A stretch of 64,000 nt of DNA, from the NCBI RefSeq assembly GCF_051014685.1, contig NC_135048.1, positions 22,152,543 to 22,216,542 of the forward strand. Reading direction: 5' to 3'. The stretch comes from Ptiloglossa arizonensis. Lineage: Eukaryota > Arthropoda > Insecta > Hymenoptera > Colletidae. This document shows, piece by piece, positions 12,508-25,181 of this stretch. How positions within the stretch are numbered: the first letter of the stretch is position 1; every line of letters begins with the position of its first letter. The notes under the pieces were generated by a model. That model was not told the origin of the DNA. It did no database searches and was given only the letters and a program-made list of their open reading frames with translations. The translations under genes were made by a program, and so were the position numbers.

Positions 12508-13090
12508 CAGTGCCGTACAAAAGTGTAGACATAGTTCAGTTATTGATATAAAACTGGTTGTAATTATGAAAAAGTGAGAACATACTTTTTATTTTTATGG
12601 TAACATTATTTTATTACCTAAAAAATCAAAATATAAGAAGTGATCATTGTTTATGGACACGTTAGTACATATATATTTATATGAAAATAGTATTATGTCA
12701 GTTACAACTGCACAAAGTACTACTATATCTCAATAAACAAAATACATTTCTTTGTATTCTTGTCCGTATTAAAATAATACTTATACATAAAGGAATTCAC
12801 AATACTTTTAAAGATATTAATTACCATAGTAACGTAAGTAATAAAATAAAAAAGTGAATAACATATCAAAAAACGAATGCAAAGAAAGAATGGTAAAACC
12901 AACTTTATCGAAGATTGCAGTACAGTTGAAAGAAGAATGTGACAAAGTAGTTTATTTCTTAACAAAATGGAGAGTTATTAAAAATGTTAGTTTCAATCCG
13001 AAAGTAGCGAAAAATATGTTGAGTAAAATCTCAGCACTGACATATTTCATGGCATGCAATTACATCCACTTTGGTTTATTGTAATTTTAA
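12508..13090 (+). mobile_element. Decayed Tc1-like transposon remnant
   Basis: At 12506 a TA dinucleotide is followed by CAGTGCCGTACAAAAGTGTA, the form of a Tc1-family terminal inverted repeat. About 350 bp on, an open frame (12854-13084) carries LSKIAVQLKEECDKVV and then RVIKN..FNPKVAKN. These resemble the second helix-turn-helix of a Tc1 transposase, whose usual pattern is about 'KIAxELKEEx..VRRVLxxAGFxxRVARKKP'. No DDE catalytic domain and no matching right-hand terminal repeat are visible, so the copy is truncated and inactive. Its right end is a guess. It separates Tmem43 from the transporter gene. Confidence 0.55.
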
Positions 13091-13702
13091 TGATGCTGTA
13101 AATCACATGATGGCGTTTATTGGAACTTTATAAATTTATATTCACACCACTTTAATTAGACAAGAATTTCCCTCTTCTTATTCTTTCACCATATGGTACG
13201 ATTGTTGCGCCCTCGTCGTCTATCCTCGAATTTGAACTTCATGTGTTGTGCTAGTAGTGCTCTGCAGCCACTCGGCATGAGAAAGACATGAACCGGTGTA
13301 ATTGATTATATAATAAAATTTTCCAATTTAAATTATAAACAAGATTTTCGCATTCAACAATGACAGTGAGTTCAAAATATTTTGTATACTCATTTGTTAA
13401 ATTTGATTTATAATTGCAATGTTGTTAAAATTTGCTTAAATTCGAAATAAATAAAATAAACAATTGTTTTTATCTATTGTATTTTGTTACCAATAATAAA
13501 ATTCATTTGAAAAAATATTAGTGTAAAATTATAAAAGTAATTATTTCTTTCAACTAAATAATACTATTTATGTCATTTGTTTCAAAAAATAAATAAATAT
13601 TACGTGATAGGAATATTTAAAGAATATTGATAGAATAAAATCCGTAAACAATCTAGAAAGAAAGGGAGAGGTACCTACAAGTACACATGACAAGTTGTTA
13701 AC
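13091..13702 (+). promoter_or_regulatory. Probable promoter and 5' UTR region of the SLC19 gene
   Basis: A GC-richer stretch at 13190-13300 in AT-rich DNA lies upstream of the transporter ATG. An ATGACA followed by the donor GTGAGTTC near 13366 could end a 5' leader exon. No clear TATA box was identified, and the start site cannot be fixed from sequence alone. Confidence 0.3.
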
Positions 13703-16701
13703 ATGAGATGGATAAAAATTTCATGTATTTTGTGTATATTTGGTTGTTTCAAAGAGTTCAGACCGTCAGAATCTTTTGTGACTGATTATTTAACAGGGCC
13801 ATGGAAAAATTTTACAGATATTCAAGTAAGTACATGTTTCATTACAGGTAGTGTTTATATATTGTGATTGATAAATTTGTTCACTTTAATTAATAACATT
13901 TCTTTGATGATCCAACAAGTTTTGTATTTGAGTTTGTCTCATGTTTTCATTGAGTTATTGCACATGATATGAATATATTTTTATTTTTATAAATCCAAAT
14001 ATAATATATATAAGTTTGATAATGAATTTTACAAAGATATTATTATATTTTAGGTAAACAAAGAAATTTTTCCAGTTTCTACATATTCTTATTTGGCAAC
14101 TTTAATCATTGTATTTTTAATAACTGACTTTTTACGATACAAGCCTATTATTATTTTGTGTGGCTTCTCTGGAGCTATTACTTTTTTGTTACTTACATTT
14201 GGACAAGATGTTCTAACTATGCAAATTGTGGAATTCTTTTATGGCTTATTTTTTTCTACAGAAGTAGCATATTATACATATATTTATGCTAAAGTTGACA
14301 AAAAACATTATCAAGAAGTAACTAGTCATACAAAAGCAGCAGCTCTTATTGGACGTTGTATGGCTGGTATTATTGCACAGTTAACAACTTCCATTAATCT
14401 GTTGAATTATCACCAACTAAATTATATTACAATAGCAGGTACTTATCATGATATATCAACAAATTTTTATATAGTGAGAATAGCAACTTTTATGTTAATA
14501 CAAGCTATTAAATAATACATATATTGTTTTTATAATAATTAGTATATTTCTAAATGGTAAAAGATAATTTTTTTATTTAAATTACTACATCTTAAACATT
14601 TATTAGCTTTCAAAATAACAAAATTGTAAAATGTTATGTTTAACTTATTTTTAAATTGTTATATTTCAATAATATATGTTTACTCAATGTAGAAGATATA
14701 TAAATTATAATCAGACTTGCAGTTATTTGCATAAAATAAACTTTATTTTTCAGCTATTGTAATTGCATTAATCTGGGCATTCTTTTTACCTTCGGTTGAC
14801 CAGTCCATTTATTTTCATAGAAAAAATGAAAATCACACTTCGATAACAAATAATGTATTAATAGCATCGCAACAAGATAATTTAAGTGAGGTATCACATA
14901 TATCTCAACAACATGTTAAACGTACTCCTATGCAAACAAATCTTCCAATAGTGCAAAAAGTAAGACAAGCTTATATGCTATTATGGAAAGATTTTTTACT
15001 AGCATATTCAAATAGTCATGTTGTAAAATGGTCAATGTGGTGGTCTTTTTCAACTTGTGGATACTTGCAAATTATTAGTTATATACAATTACTTTGGCAA
15101 ACTGCAGTATCCTCTGGAGATAATATCTACAATGGAGCTGTAGATTCTCTTTATACAATTATAGGTGAGCAAACATTTTATGTACTTCATATTTGTTTTA
15201 AATATAATTTAATTTTGTAACTTTAGCTGCCAACTTTTACATGTATGACGTAAATAATTAATTACTATCTTGAATAGTTAATGCTTCGTTTATATGATGA
15301 TATCAATGACAGATAACTAATGTACAGCTTTAAATGATAATAGTATAACTCAATGGTAATTAGTTAGATGCTTCCTTATCTAAAACTTATAGCTCTCTAA
15401 ATCATATATATTTATGATAGGAACATAAGATTTTATTTAATATAATACTCTAAATTTCATTTTCCTAAGTCACTTTAAACAATTTAATTATTAATATAAT
15501 ACTTTGATTATGTAATTATATTTGATCAATTTTGTAATTCTAATTTCTATTATTAGGTACAATTACTGTCTTTTGTATCGGAAAAATACCATTGAATTGG
15601 TCCTTCATAGGAGATATAATAGTATCATTCATGTCCCTTGTGGAAGGTATTTTGTTAATGATCTCTTCATACAGTTACAATATTTGGTTGCTATATGCTG
15701 CTTATATAGTGTTTGGAATTATTTATCATACAATGGTTACTGTTGCAAGGTATATATAATTTTGAACTCAATTGTTTATTAAAGAAATTATTTCTTTCCA
15801 TTACAAAATAATTCCATGATCTGTTACACAACATTATACGTATCATTTGTAGCTTTGAAGTTGCAAAGTGTATATCAAAAGACAGTTATGGTTTAATATT
15901 TGGTATAAATACCTTTTTTGCACTCTTACTACAGAGTATATTAACAGCTATAGTAGTGAATGGAAGCTTAGGATTAGATCTGAGATCTCAGGTAAGATTA
16001 AAACCTGAAATTCAGTTTAAGAATTATACATAAATATAGAAAATATTTTCAAAATTATACAAACTTAACTGGCTAAAAATGTTTCTAAAGAAAATAAAAT
16101 AATCATAACAAGCATACTTAAAAGTTATTTTGGTAGTATTTCATATCAGGGATATAGAATTTCTATTGTCCCTTCCATTTATGATCCTACTTTAATTTGA
16201 AATAGTTTCTTTTGTAACGATTTCCTAATAACATTTTGGTGATGATAATCTTTCTTCCATTTACATATAATATTTGAATTTCAGAACAATTTTGTTACTA
16301 ATGTTTAGCTAGCAGAAAGATCACTCCTAAAAGATCACTCACTAGAACCTTAATTGTATACTTTAGATTCAAATGTTGAACAATACCATGCTTTGTATAT
16401 TTTGATTTTAAGTTTTTGAAAATTTAGATAGAGGTTTAGTTCATTTAAAGTTTATCGATTATATGAAAGGACTTGAATAAAACCAGTTAGGTTTGTATTT
16501 GTAATTTTAAATTCTGTATTCTGCATCTTTTTCTAGTATTTCATCTACGGTGGTTATTTCATTGTGATAGCAATATTGTACACAATAATAGGTATATTTA
16601 ATATTGTAAAACATTCTAAAAAATGTACAGAGTGTAAAATATGGATAAAAAATGAGGATATTACAACAGATGTACAACACGAAGATGCAGAGAAATTGTA
16701 G
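13703..16701 (+). CDS. SLC19-family vitamin transporter, probably thiamine
   Basis: SLC19 proteins are 12-helix plasma-membrane carriers for thiamine (A2, A3) or reduced folate (A1). Six exons join in phase: 13703-13825, 14054-14438, 14754-15164, 15557-15749, 15853-15991 and 16537-16701, giving 471 aa (human SLC19A2 is 497). Diagnostic blocks include EIFPVSTYSYL, TDFLRYKPIIILCGFSG, and EFFYGLFFSTEVAYYTYIYA followed by HYQEVTSHTKAAALIGR. VKWSMWWSFSTCGYLQIISY follows a long hydrophilic loop between helices 6 and 7, and then IPLNWSFIGD. The N-terminal segment with RPSESFVTDYLTGPWKNFT is typical of the family's first helix and loop. The C-terminal tail is lysine- and acid-rich. Substrate choice between thiamine and folate is inferred from the stronger resemblance to A2/A3; insects generally retain the thiamine type. 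It is convergent with the unknown gene at 17283-18176. Confidence 0.9.
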
Positions 16702-17254
16702 AAATTACAAAGCTCCGGTTGAAACTGCAGTCTTTTAAAAATTTAATTAAATAATAGCCACAAAATTATCATTGACTGTATCAATTAATGATGTGTATAC
16801 TAAAAAAATAATACTTCAAAAATTTGTAATGTTTTTCAAATACTTAAAAATTTCATTTTTAAGAAGCTGTTAGTTAATTATATCATTAAAAGCTATTGTT
16901 ACAAATGAACTGTATAATACGGAAAAGGTGTAATATATGTAAATGATATGATGTACATAAATCATGTGATTTTTGTAAAATGTAGAAAAGATTGACAAAA
17001 TGTTATTTTTCTTATTGTTATACAAGGAAAATATATTGAATTTTTATTGTGTTATCAACAGTGATTTTTTTAAAGAAACAGTATTATTTCAAATATTCCT
17101 TTTCCAGCACTTAATTATCTTTATATGTATTATTTTATCTTTTTTCTGTGGTAGTTAAAAATAATTTTATTTTATCTAAAGCAGGTTCTCTACATTTCTA
17201 GAAATGTAAAAGAGATTTAAATTAGATAATACAAATTTATTTTCCTGAAAATAA
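16702..17254. other. Convergent intergenic region
   Basis: The 3' end of the SLC19 gene faces that of the following minus-strand gene. The sequence is AT-rich. No AATAAA was found for the transporter; an AATATA near 17031 may substitute. Confidence 0.4.
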
Positions 17255-17260
17255 TTTATT
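17255..17260 (-). terminator. Poly(A) signal of the unknown gene at 17283
   Basis: AATAAA on the minus strand about 25 bp beyond the stop codon at 17283-17285. Confidence 0.45.
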
Positions 17261-17282
17261 CCCGCAATTATTATTATCTTTC

Positions 17283-18176
17283 TTAATCATTTAAAACATC
17301 GCTTACGGACGAAAATGTTTGAAATAGACACCTTCCCAACTCACGACGAGGATTCGCATTCTTATCGAAGTGTTTGAACAACTTCCACCAAACTACACAA
17401 TCTTGTATACTCTGCTTAAATTCTTGGTTCATATTATCCATTGTATCATTTCGTATTATGGATACAACAGATTTCATCGATTCGTCCTTGATTATTTTCG
17501 AAAACATACAAGGATAATTGTCACAATCGTTAATATTGGTATGCAATTTGTCAAGCAACGTAGTGTCTTTTAAACAAATTTGTAATACCTGTATAAGTGA
17601 TTATTATAATGATAACTTATATTGTAAATAGAAAAATTTTAATTACGTAAATTTACAATAACATTTTGAATAAGGTTAAAATTACAAATGTTTTTGTTTA
17701 AATGAGATATGTTTAACATATTATGTACATTACTTTGTTAAAATATAATGAAAATATATTAGTATGTATACTGTACATATTTTAATACATTTTGAATTAA
17801 TAGAGCAGTAATAAAATTTTTTAATTACCATATTTGGCGGCACCAATATAGGATATGTTTCGAAGAGATTTATATCTAATTTATCAGAATCTGTGTTCGT
17901 TTCGATGTTCTCTACATCGAGCATACTTGATATTTTAGAAACTCCATCATTGTCTATTGATAATATTAATGGTATGCCTATGTCAACATTACACAGGGCT
18001 TTTGATAAATTATTTGATAATGTTAAAATATATGAAACAATAAAATCATTATACCTAGTAGCAACAACATCATTATTAAATTATTTTGAGTATAAGAATA
18101 TATATGTACGGATTATACTAATTGATTGCTGTCAAAACTTTATCTACCAAATTGCATAATTCAAGTCACGAGTAAA
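17283..18176 (-). CDS. Unrecognised gene, 3' part
   Basis: Not recognised. Two minus-strand exons fit well. One is 18054-17829 (acceptor TACTAG, donor ATG|GTAATT). The other is 17588-17283 (acceptor TTATACAG, ending in TAA with AATAAA nearby). They join in phase to encode about 176 residues, including YNDFIVSYILTLSNNLSKAL, GIPLILSIDNDGV, NTDSDKLDINLFETYPILVP and CVVWWKLFKHFDKNANPRRE. A 29-base upstream exon at 18176-18148 with compatible phase (FTRDLNYAI) is possible but weak. No start codon was identified. The product looks soluble, with no signal peptide or membrane helix, and ends in an acidic Ser/Asp-rich tail (SSVSDVLND). The first exon has an alternating hydrophobic pattern like a beta-rich domain, but no family can be named. 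Confidence 0.5.
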
Positions 18177-18967
18177 CTAAATATAATAAAAGACATTCTC
18201 AAAAACATTGATCTCATTTACTAACAGTAAGATCGATGCAATAGAAATCAATATACTTAATTGAACATATCTAAATCGAGTAAAATACTCGAAATCTTCT
18301 GTTCTCGAGATTAATTTTTACAGGTAACCAATTTTAGAAACTCTTTACAAAATATAGACTAAATACAATTCATCTTATTCATTGGATAAAAGCGAGGCAA
18401 ATTATTCTTTTTTTATTTCCCAACATAGTTACACAGTATTTTTAAAAAGAAGTCGCAGTGTTAAACATTCTTTTATGCTAAAAATATTGTGTTTCTAGAT
18501 ATTGAACACTTTGAAGTTTAATGTAATAAATAAATACGTAAATAATGTGAAATTATAGTTTACAATAACAGGCACTTGATGACGTCAATAATCAATTTTG
18601 ACTTTTTGTTTTTAAGACGCATTAAAATTAACAAAATTAATTGTCCGGTGATGGTCAACAATCAGACCATAAATCATGCCAGACATTTCTACTTCTTGCG
18701 GGATGTAGGTTCGTCTCTCTACGTGACAGAAATCGTGTCTCCGTAAATTTACGTGCAATTGGAAGTGTAGCGTTTAGTGACCTTGAGCAGTCAATATTTT
18801 CCGATTCGAGCATATTCAACGTTGCGTTGCGCGCGCATCACACGTAACCAAACACGATGCAGCGTTTCGAACGATGCAGAGATACACGAATGCATAGAAC
18901 GGAACAAAGGCTTGTTGTGCAGTATGTACAATAGTTTGAAGATTATCAAGAGTTGCGTGAGATTGCG
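18177..18967. other. Non-coding, including the composition boundary
   Basis: AT-rich up to about 18600, then more CpG-rich. The candidate 5' end of the unknown gene at 17283-18176 may lie here, but no exon could be fixed. Confidence 0.4.
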
Positions 18968-21386
18968 TTATATTAATTTTTGAATCGCATCGAGGACAAT
19001 AGATTCACAAGCCTTCGCGACTTCTCGCGATAAGCACGAGCCGATTTCTATAAGACGGGACAACTCCTCTCGATCCTCAATTATAGGGTATTCTTCTAAA
19101 TCGACACGTGGCTTCATCGCCATTGCTAACTGTAATCGAGCGAGTTCTGTTTCTTCCTCGGAATTCAATCTCTCTGGAAAATCAAAGTTTCGCGATAAAT
19201 CGGATAATTTCTTCTATATCTTTCAATAACGTGTAAACTCTGCACGGTTATTATTACAAAACGACCGATGTAATTATCGTCATTACCGGTTCGACAATGC
19301 AGAGAAAAAAGAAGAAAAAAAAAAAGAACCATTCGTACGAAACACAGTCAGCACTTTGAAAACGATTATCAGACGAACGCGTAAATGAGATTCCGAAATC
19401 AATATTTCTTTTTCAATCGAATGCCACATTATTTACTCGAATTTGAACGTTGAATATCAGGAAGAAGTTTCATAACGAAAAGTTGCGCGTCTGTCGTTGA
19501 AAATTTTAAATACCGACGGTGCAATATTTATCGAACCAATTGCAATATTAATCGTTACTTTTGTTCTCGAGTTCCGTAATTTTGTTCATTAGCGATCGAC
19601 GAATGGCTTTCATCTTCTTCGCCGCTTGCCTGGCTTTCTTCAACTCTTCGTCCCGTTCGTTTTCTTTTCTCTTCTTCGAATGATTTCGAGCAGTTTTCGA
19701 GCCGCGTGGATTCTTCCTCGAACGTCGTTTCCTTCGAATTTTTGCCTTTAATCGAAAATTACGATCGATAAGTATTCGATCCACTTGATCAAGATTCGTT
19801 TCTGTTCGTATTCATCCGTTCTTATCGATTGGCTCACGTGTACGTTCAGACGCATGCGAATTAGTCTTTTATCTTGAAAGTGTTTGTATCTTTGCCAGAG
19901 TTTACCGCAAATTTCAGCGCCGCGAAGCAGCTTCAATTTCAAGGTTTGATTGGATAAATTGTGAAACGAAGAGACGATTTTTCCTATATTAAAATCGTCC
20001 GGTCCTCCACCCTGGTAACAAAAAAATTGATATCGTTCGAGCGAGATGTTCCATCCCGTGGAATACGAAACAGGAGAATTTTCATTTTTTTACCTTATAA
20101 TTATGATATTATTTTAACGAAACTGCTAAGAGGTTACCATTAAAACTGATACCAAACACGACAATATTTAGATAATTTTAAAATGAGAAAATTGTACTGT
20201 CGGATCAGATATTGATCGGAATTGTTCACGTTCTTGATAGTGGTTAATCGAAATCAAGCAGGTGTCTCTACCTGTGACGGTGTCTGAGAGGTTTTTACAC
20301 GTTTGATGTCTGTCATCCACTTGTCAGCTGACTGTCGAGGGTAAATCGATCGGACAAAACCTGGTGGTTGTCTATTATCTCGGTACGAGGAACAAGTTCG
20401 CGATACGTTAATTGTTATTGAGCAGGTATCGAGAAAAGGTACATTTTTCACGTTTCTCTGATCGTGATGTTAATAAAATGCGAAAAAAATCCGAGAGATA
20501 CAGAAGTTTGCAAAAATGGCAAACGATTCGTATCGTGAACTTTAGGATAATCTGATATCCCAAACAAATTAGGGTTCGCAGCGGTCGTACACCCATAATT
20601 AAAATTATGTCTACAGATTGTAAATTTTTCAAAAGTTTTCTCGAAATTAAGTAGGTAACGGTATATTCAATCGTTTGTATCGAAACAAATTGCCTCCTTC
20701 TGAAATCTCAGTCGAGGTGAGAAAATGTTAAGAACTATCAGACGTTAAGAATTATCTTTATTAGATAACCAAAATATTGGGGCTCTCTAGCGTAATTATT
20801 TCAACGTTCGTGGTAAAACGCGCAAAACGATAAAAAAGGAAAACAATCTGAACAGCTCGATTGAAACAGATATAATTTTTAAATCAAGTAATTTCTGTAT
20901 TTTATTATTTGACGCGTTGTACGGTGACTCGTGTTACACGAAAACAGTGGTCGTAGTATCTTCGTCGCGTTATAGGAACTCGCGTTGCACGAGAGTCTAC
21001 CGTACTAGTTATTTGCCTTTACCAATTCAATGAACGCGCAATCCCAATCTGTCCCGTCGTGATTGCATTGCATGGTCGCCTTTTGTATTTCTCCGGAAAT
21101 CTCGGTGTGTCTCATGCAGTACGCGAGCACCCAGCTTCGAGGTAGGTCGATCACTGGCAAGATTCGCCATACTTTGGCCGTGATCTCCTCCAACATTTTC
21201 GGCGACCTTTTATTGCTGGGAAAATCCATGGACGACAGTTTCGTTTCCCAAAGATGTTTTTCGTTGGTCAAATTCCCATGGTGCTGAAGTTACGACAGGA
21301 AATCACGATTATGTAATACCTTTGGTACGTTTGCTCGACGATTGAACTTCTCACGAGCCAAACCGACCAACTCCTTCACGATCGAC
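18968..21386 (-). CDS. Unrecognised lysine-rich gene, incomplete model
   Basis: Several minus-strand coding stretches are visible; their joining is unsure. The best-supported pair is an exon ending at 19559 (from about 19784) and the terminal exon 19173-18968, joined in phase 1 after ELENK. Together they give a basic then acidic helical tail: RRKRRSRKNPRGSK, KKARQAAKKMKAIRRSL, then NSEEETELARLQLAMAMKPR and EDREELSRLIEIGSCLSREV. Upstream lie a stretch at about 19942-19840 (LLRGAEICGKLWQRYKHFQD) and one at 21283-21005 (NEKHLWETKLSSMDFPSNKR, VWRILPVIDLPRSWVLAYCM). A small candidate exon at 21386-21320 is separated from it by only 36 bases, short for an intron. The frame changes between the 19942 and 19784 stretches with no good splice pair, so a frameshift or a decaying gene is possible. 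No function is proposed. Confidence 0.35.
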
Positions 21387-21420
21387 ACTAGAGAAGATTT
21401 AAATCGCAACTATTGTTCCA

Positions 21421-21534
21421 TTGGGTTGTTCGGAAAGTTATTTCGTTTTTTTGATGGTTTTAGAGTCTATAAACATTTTATTAAATTATATATTCTCCAT
21501 TTTGAAAAACGAAATGACTTTTCGAACAATCCGA
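21421..21534. mobile_element. Mariner-type MITE, copy A
   Basis: A 114-bp element. The left end TTGGGTTGTTCGGAAAGT is mirrored by an imperfect inverted repeat at the right end (CTTTTCGAACAATCC), with a shared interior motif ATATTCTCCATTTTG. Two further copies lie at 24330 and 38863. No coding capacity. Confidence 0.65.
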
Positions 21535-24329
21535 TGTAATCGAATAATTCAGAAGGATTGGAGACGATCGATTTGGTTTCTGAGTGGTTCGAGTTGGCGT
21601 AGACGATTGTTCACTTGTGACTTTTTCGTATGTTTGCCGGATTTGGGCCTTTTGGACAAACTGGGAACGAACGTTATCGTACAAACAAAGATACATCCGA
21701 CGTTTATTAAGTTCTTCATAATCGGGCGATAGAATTTCCGTGATGTGCTCTGCTCTGTGCGTGCAGTCACGTGATACGTAGTACGGTGCCTAAACAAGAT
21801 ATTGACAAAACGTTTAACGCGTTGCCTATAAATGGTCCTTTGTTAACGCTTGAGTACGCGTAGATGGACTTAGAGAGGATTCCTGACCTATGCATTTCTA
21901 CATTATTTCTAGATTATTCTATTCTCTTCGATTATTCGTGTGTGAATTATTACATTACGTTGGAAATTAGGAAAATAAAAAATGTAAATATTGTACGTAG
22001 GTCATTGTATTATAATTATTCCATGTTGCGTAAACTATATATAATTTGAAGAAGTACGTAAATAATGCATTGTTCAAAATACAATTGTTGAACAACGCGT
22101 TAGAAAAATAAATTTTTATTCTGTAATTATTTGTGAATTTTCCGTTTGTTTTACACTTATATTTATCATAAGTGTACCGGTACCATTTAGTGTTTTCGTT
22201 ATACTTGTTCCATCGGTGAATTATAAATTTGTTCAATTCGAACGCGATCGAATTTAACGAAATTTGGGAACCGTTGTTTCACGCAAAGTAATATAAATTT
22301 TCAAAATTATTACGTCTAGTCGTACCTGGTATTATTCAGCTTTACGACTAAATGTTTGTTCGTACAAGAAGTGTAACTTTCCAGTAACTCGAGGAATGAA
22401 TTATTATCTTGTAAAATTACGAACCGTCTCGTTCTGCGGTTAGGTTACAGATTTTATCGGAATGAAAGATGCAAACCTATTTGACGCTCGTAGATCTTGA
22501 AGTTAGCAATCGATTATTCATCCGACAAGACACTAGTTCCAGAGATTGAAATTATCGTAATGACAAGTTATTATTCTAAGTAAAATCGACACAATGGTCA
22601 GGTCCGGATTAGGTTTTAAAATAATGCTTCCATCGAGTAATACGCGTAATCTCGACCCATTGTTAGGTTCGACAATGAAACGTACACGATTAATGATGTC
22701 GGTTGACCATCGAGGAAATTTTTTTTTAAGACACGTACACGCAAACCATCGACGGTGGTCAGATTTCAAGAAAATAAGGAATATGGAATTTCACGATTTT
22801 TTAATATCGTTTGACGATATCAAATTATTGCCCAAGGGGTTTCGAGGAAATTTGTTTACCGGTTACGTGCAGTTTAGACCGATTTGCACGCACATCTTAA
22901 AACCGTGAGCGTGGTCACGTATCTACGCGAAAGGATTAATTCAATTCTTGAGATATCGTTGATTGAATGGAATTTAATCGCTTCTCGGAACGAACAGATT
23001 CGACATATTCATTTTTAACATACGTTCATCACTGTTTCGATTTGTCTCGATTTTCTCCTTGCTAATGGAACATCATTAACTAATTCTTAAAGCTGTCTTG
23101 AATCATGGACGTCAATTTTTGTCTATTTCTCCTTTACGTTCGAACAATATTAATTAATTTTCTATACAGCAGGAAACAACGCTAGAAGTTCGTATTCGTT
23201 TTTTATCGAGCATCAAAATTTTGACTGGAAAAATTTTGGCTCATAATGAAATAATATCGAATTGGACGAAACGTATTCCCGGAATTTTAAAAGGAATTCA
23301 AAGTAATATCGTTGAAAGTATTCTTTATTTAGTAAACATCACCTGTCGAAAAAAAGACGAGATTATTTTTTTTAATTTTATTTCAAATCGCGCGCTCCTT
23401 TTTCAGGTATTAACAACTATGCTGCTTTTCGTCCAACCACGATATTTGAAATGTTTGAAATACAAGAGAGATAAAGAAACGAGCGGGTGTATTTTACATT
23501 GAATTATATTTTAAATATCACGATGGATATTTAAATATATAAAATACAGCTTCTTTCCTCAATCGAATGAAAATTTCTCGATGAAGGTCCCCCTTTTGCA
23601 AAATTATGAGTTGTTTATCGATGTTTTACGAGCTCGTTGATTCATCGATGCAACAGAAGCTCGGAGATCCGTTAGTTTCGCGGTTTCGTAATAGTCGTGG
23701 TGATTGTGTTGACTCGAAGCATAAGTATTATCTTCGGTTGTTTCGCTGCACAAGCAGAAAGCAGTCGATAGATATAATTTCGTGAAAATGGAATTCCTGC
23801 GAATTCTGATAAGATATTCGTGGAAGTTTCAAATTGATACGACCTCCTGCCTTTAATTTCTCTGTAGATTAGCACATCATTGTAATCAACATCATTTTTG
23901 ATTCATCTCGATACGATGCGATAACTTTTTCGTTTGGTGAAGTATCGAATTCTTTTTTTTTGTTGAGAATTGCAAGATTAATACATAGTGTTCATTACAA
24001 GTTTTCTTCACTTTCAATTTTAGCGGATGTCGAGAAAATGTTAAAATTTGTTCGTGAGCACGGGTTACTTTTCGATTGTTAAAAAGAAATAATACTTTGA
24101 AAAATAAAAATAAAAAGAACCGCATTATTACATTTTTCCAAGCGATAGAAATATGACTGAAAAGCACGCGCGAAACAGAATGTTAATTTTTTGCTCATAT
24201 TATTCAATACATTCGTTTGTTACATATATTCACTGTGTAGCACTTACATTAAGTAATAAAAAATAAAATTGAAAAAATTAACGATCGTTAAGGCTCTGGT
24301 TAAATTCGTACACATCGTTTTGTAAGATT
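21535..24329. other. Non-coding DNA
   Basis: Chance open frames of up to 104 codons (22594-22908) show no splice context or domain. No gene is supported. Confidence 0.45.
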
Positions 24330-24462
24330 TTGGGTTGTTCGGAAAGTCGTTTCGTTTTTTTTTTGGTGAAAGTGAACACATGATTTTTTAGAGTGTCTAA
24401 AAATTTCATTAAATTCCATATTCTCCATTTTGGAAAACGAAACGATTTTCCCAATAACCCAA
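24330..24462. mobile_element. Mariner-type MITE, copy B
   Basis: A 133-bp copy of the same family with inverted ends (TTGGGTTGTTCGGAAAGTCG and its imperfect complement ending AATAACCCAA) and the interior TTCTCCATTTTGG block. Confidence 0.65.
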
Positions 24463-24949
24463 TGTAATTACATACTCTCGTACGATGGGTAGTACAACGA
24501 TTATAGTACGGTTGAACAAACACAGTTGACCTTGAAAAAATTCTTATCGTCATCGTCTATCGACCTTCCTCAGCGAAATATTCCAATGACCTCCTCGAAT
24601 CCGTTTCAATCCCAGACAGTTCAGTTTATCTGAAACCAACATACCGTAGGTATTTTCCCAGCAGAATTTGACAAATATTTATAGATCGTTCCACTGGACA
24701 TAGTGTTGACAAACACAATATTCTAAGAATACACGTATCGGACGCCGACCGTAAATAACAAAGAAAGAAGCGATTATGGTAGCCGTGATCGTCGCGATTG
24801 AAAAAGAGGAAAAGAAAGTGAGGAAAATACACATGTTTCAATTGCGATAATCGTTAACATCGTTTGGGAATTTCCATACGTCCCACGCATAGAATGCGCG
24901 TGACGCATCTGTGCGTAGGTATAAATGCATACGAAAGAGATCGGGATTG
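24463..24949. other. Non-coding DNA upstream of a candidate promoter
   Basis: No gene seen. A TATA-box-like TATAAATG occurs at 24920-24927, followed by the candidate leader exon. Confidence 0.35.
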
Positions 24950-25181
24950 CATCTTCTGCGGAGATTGGATCTGGAGGATCATCGAGAGCTCGGAGAGGAA
25001 CCGCACCGAATTATTATTGCGACATCGTTCACTCCACGCTACGTGTAACATCGACTTTTCCATCGATCGAGGTTTCGGCGCGCAATTTTCGCGGAATATA
25101 GTATAATTAATTCGAACAGTTCGTGGCGCGACGTCGAAGAAAGAAGAATTTCTCGACGAAATGTTCGTGAGAAACTTACAG
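24950..25181 (+). promoter_or_regulatory. Candidate distal promoter and first exon (serpin?)
   Basis: TATAAATG at 24920 would place a start near 24950. At 25161 an ATG opens MFVRNLQ and runs into the strong donor CAG|GTGAGATA at 25181. The phase (0) allows splicing to the acceptor at 37474, where GCA precedes the serpin ATG, with no frame break. It is 12 kb upstream, so the link is speculative, and the candidate at 29543 competes with it. Confidence 0.28.

Noticed and set aside
12854..13084. 76-codon frame as a host gene
   Set aside because: Its best match in pattern is the DNA-binding part of a Tc1 transposase, and a Tc1-type terminal repeat lies upstream.
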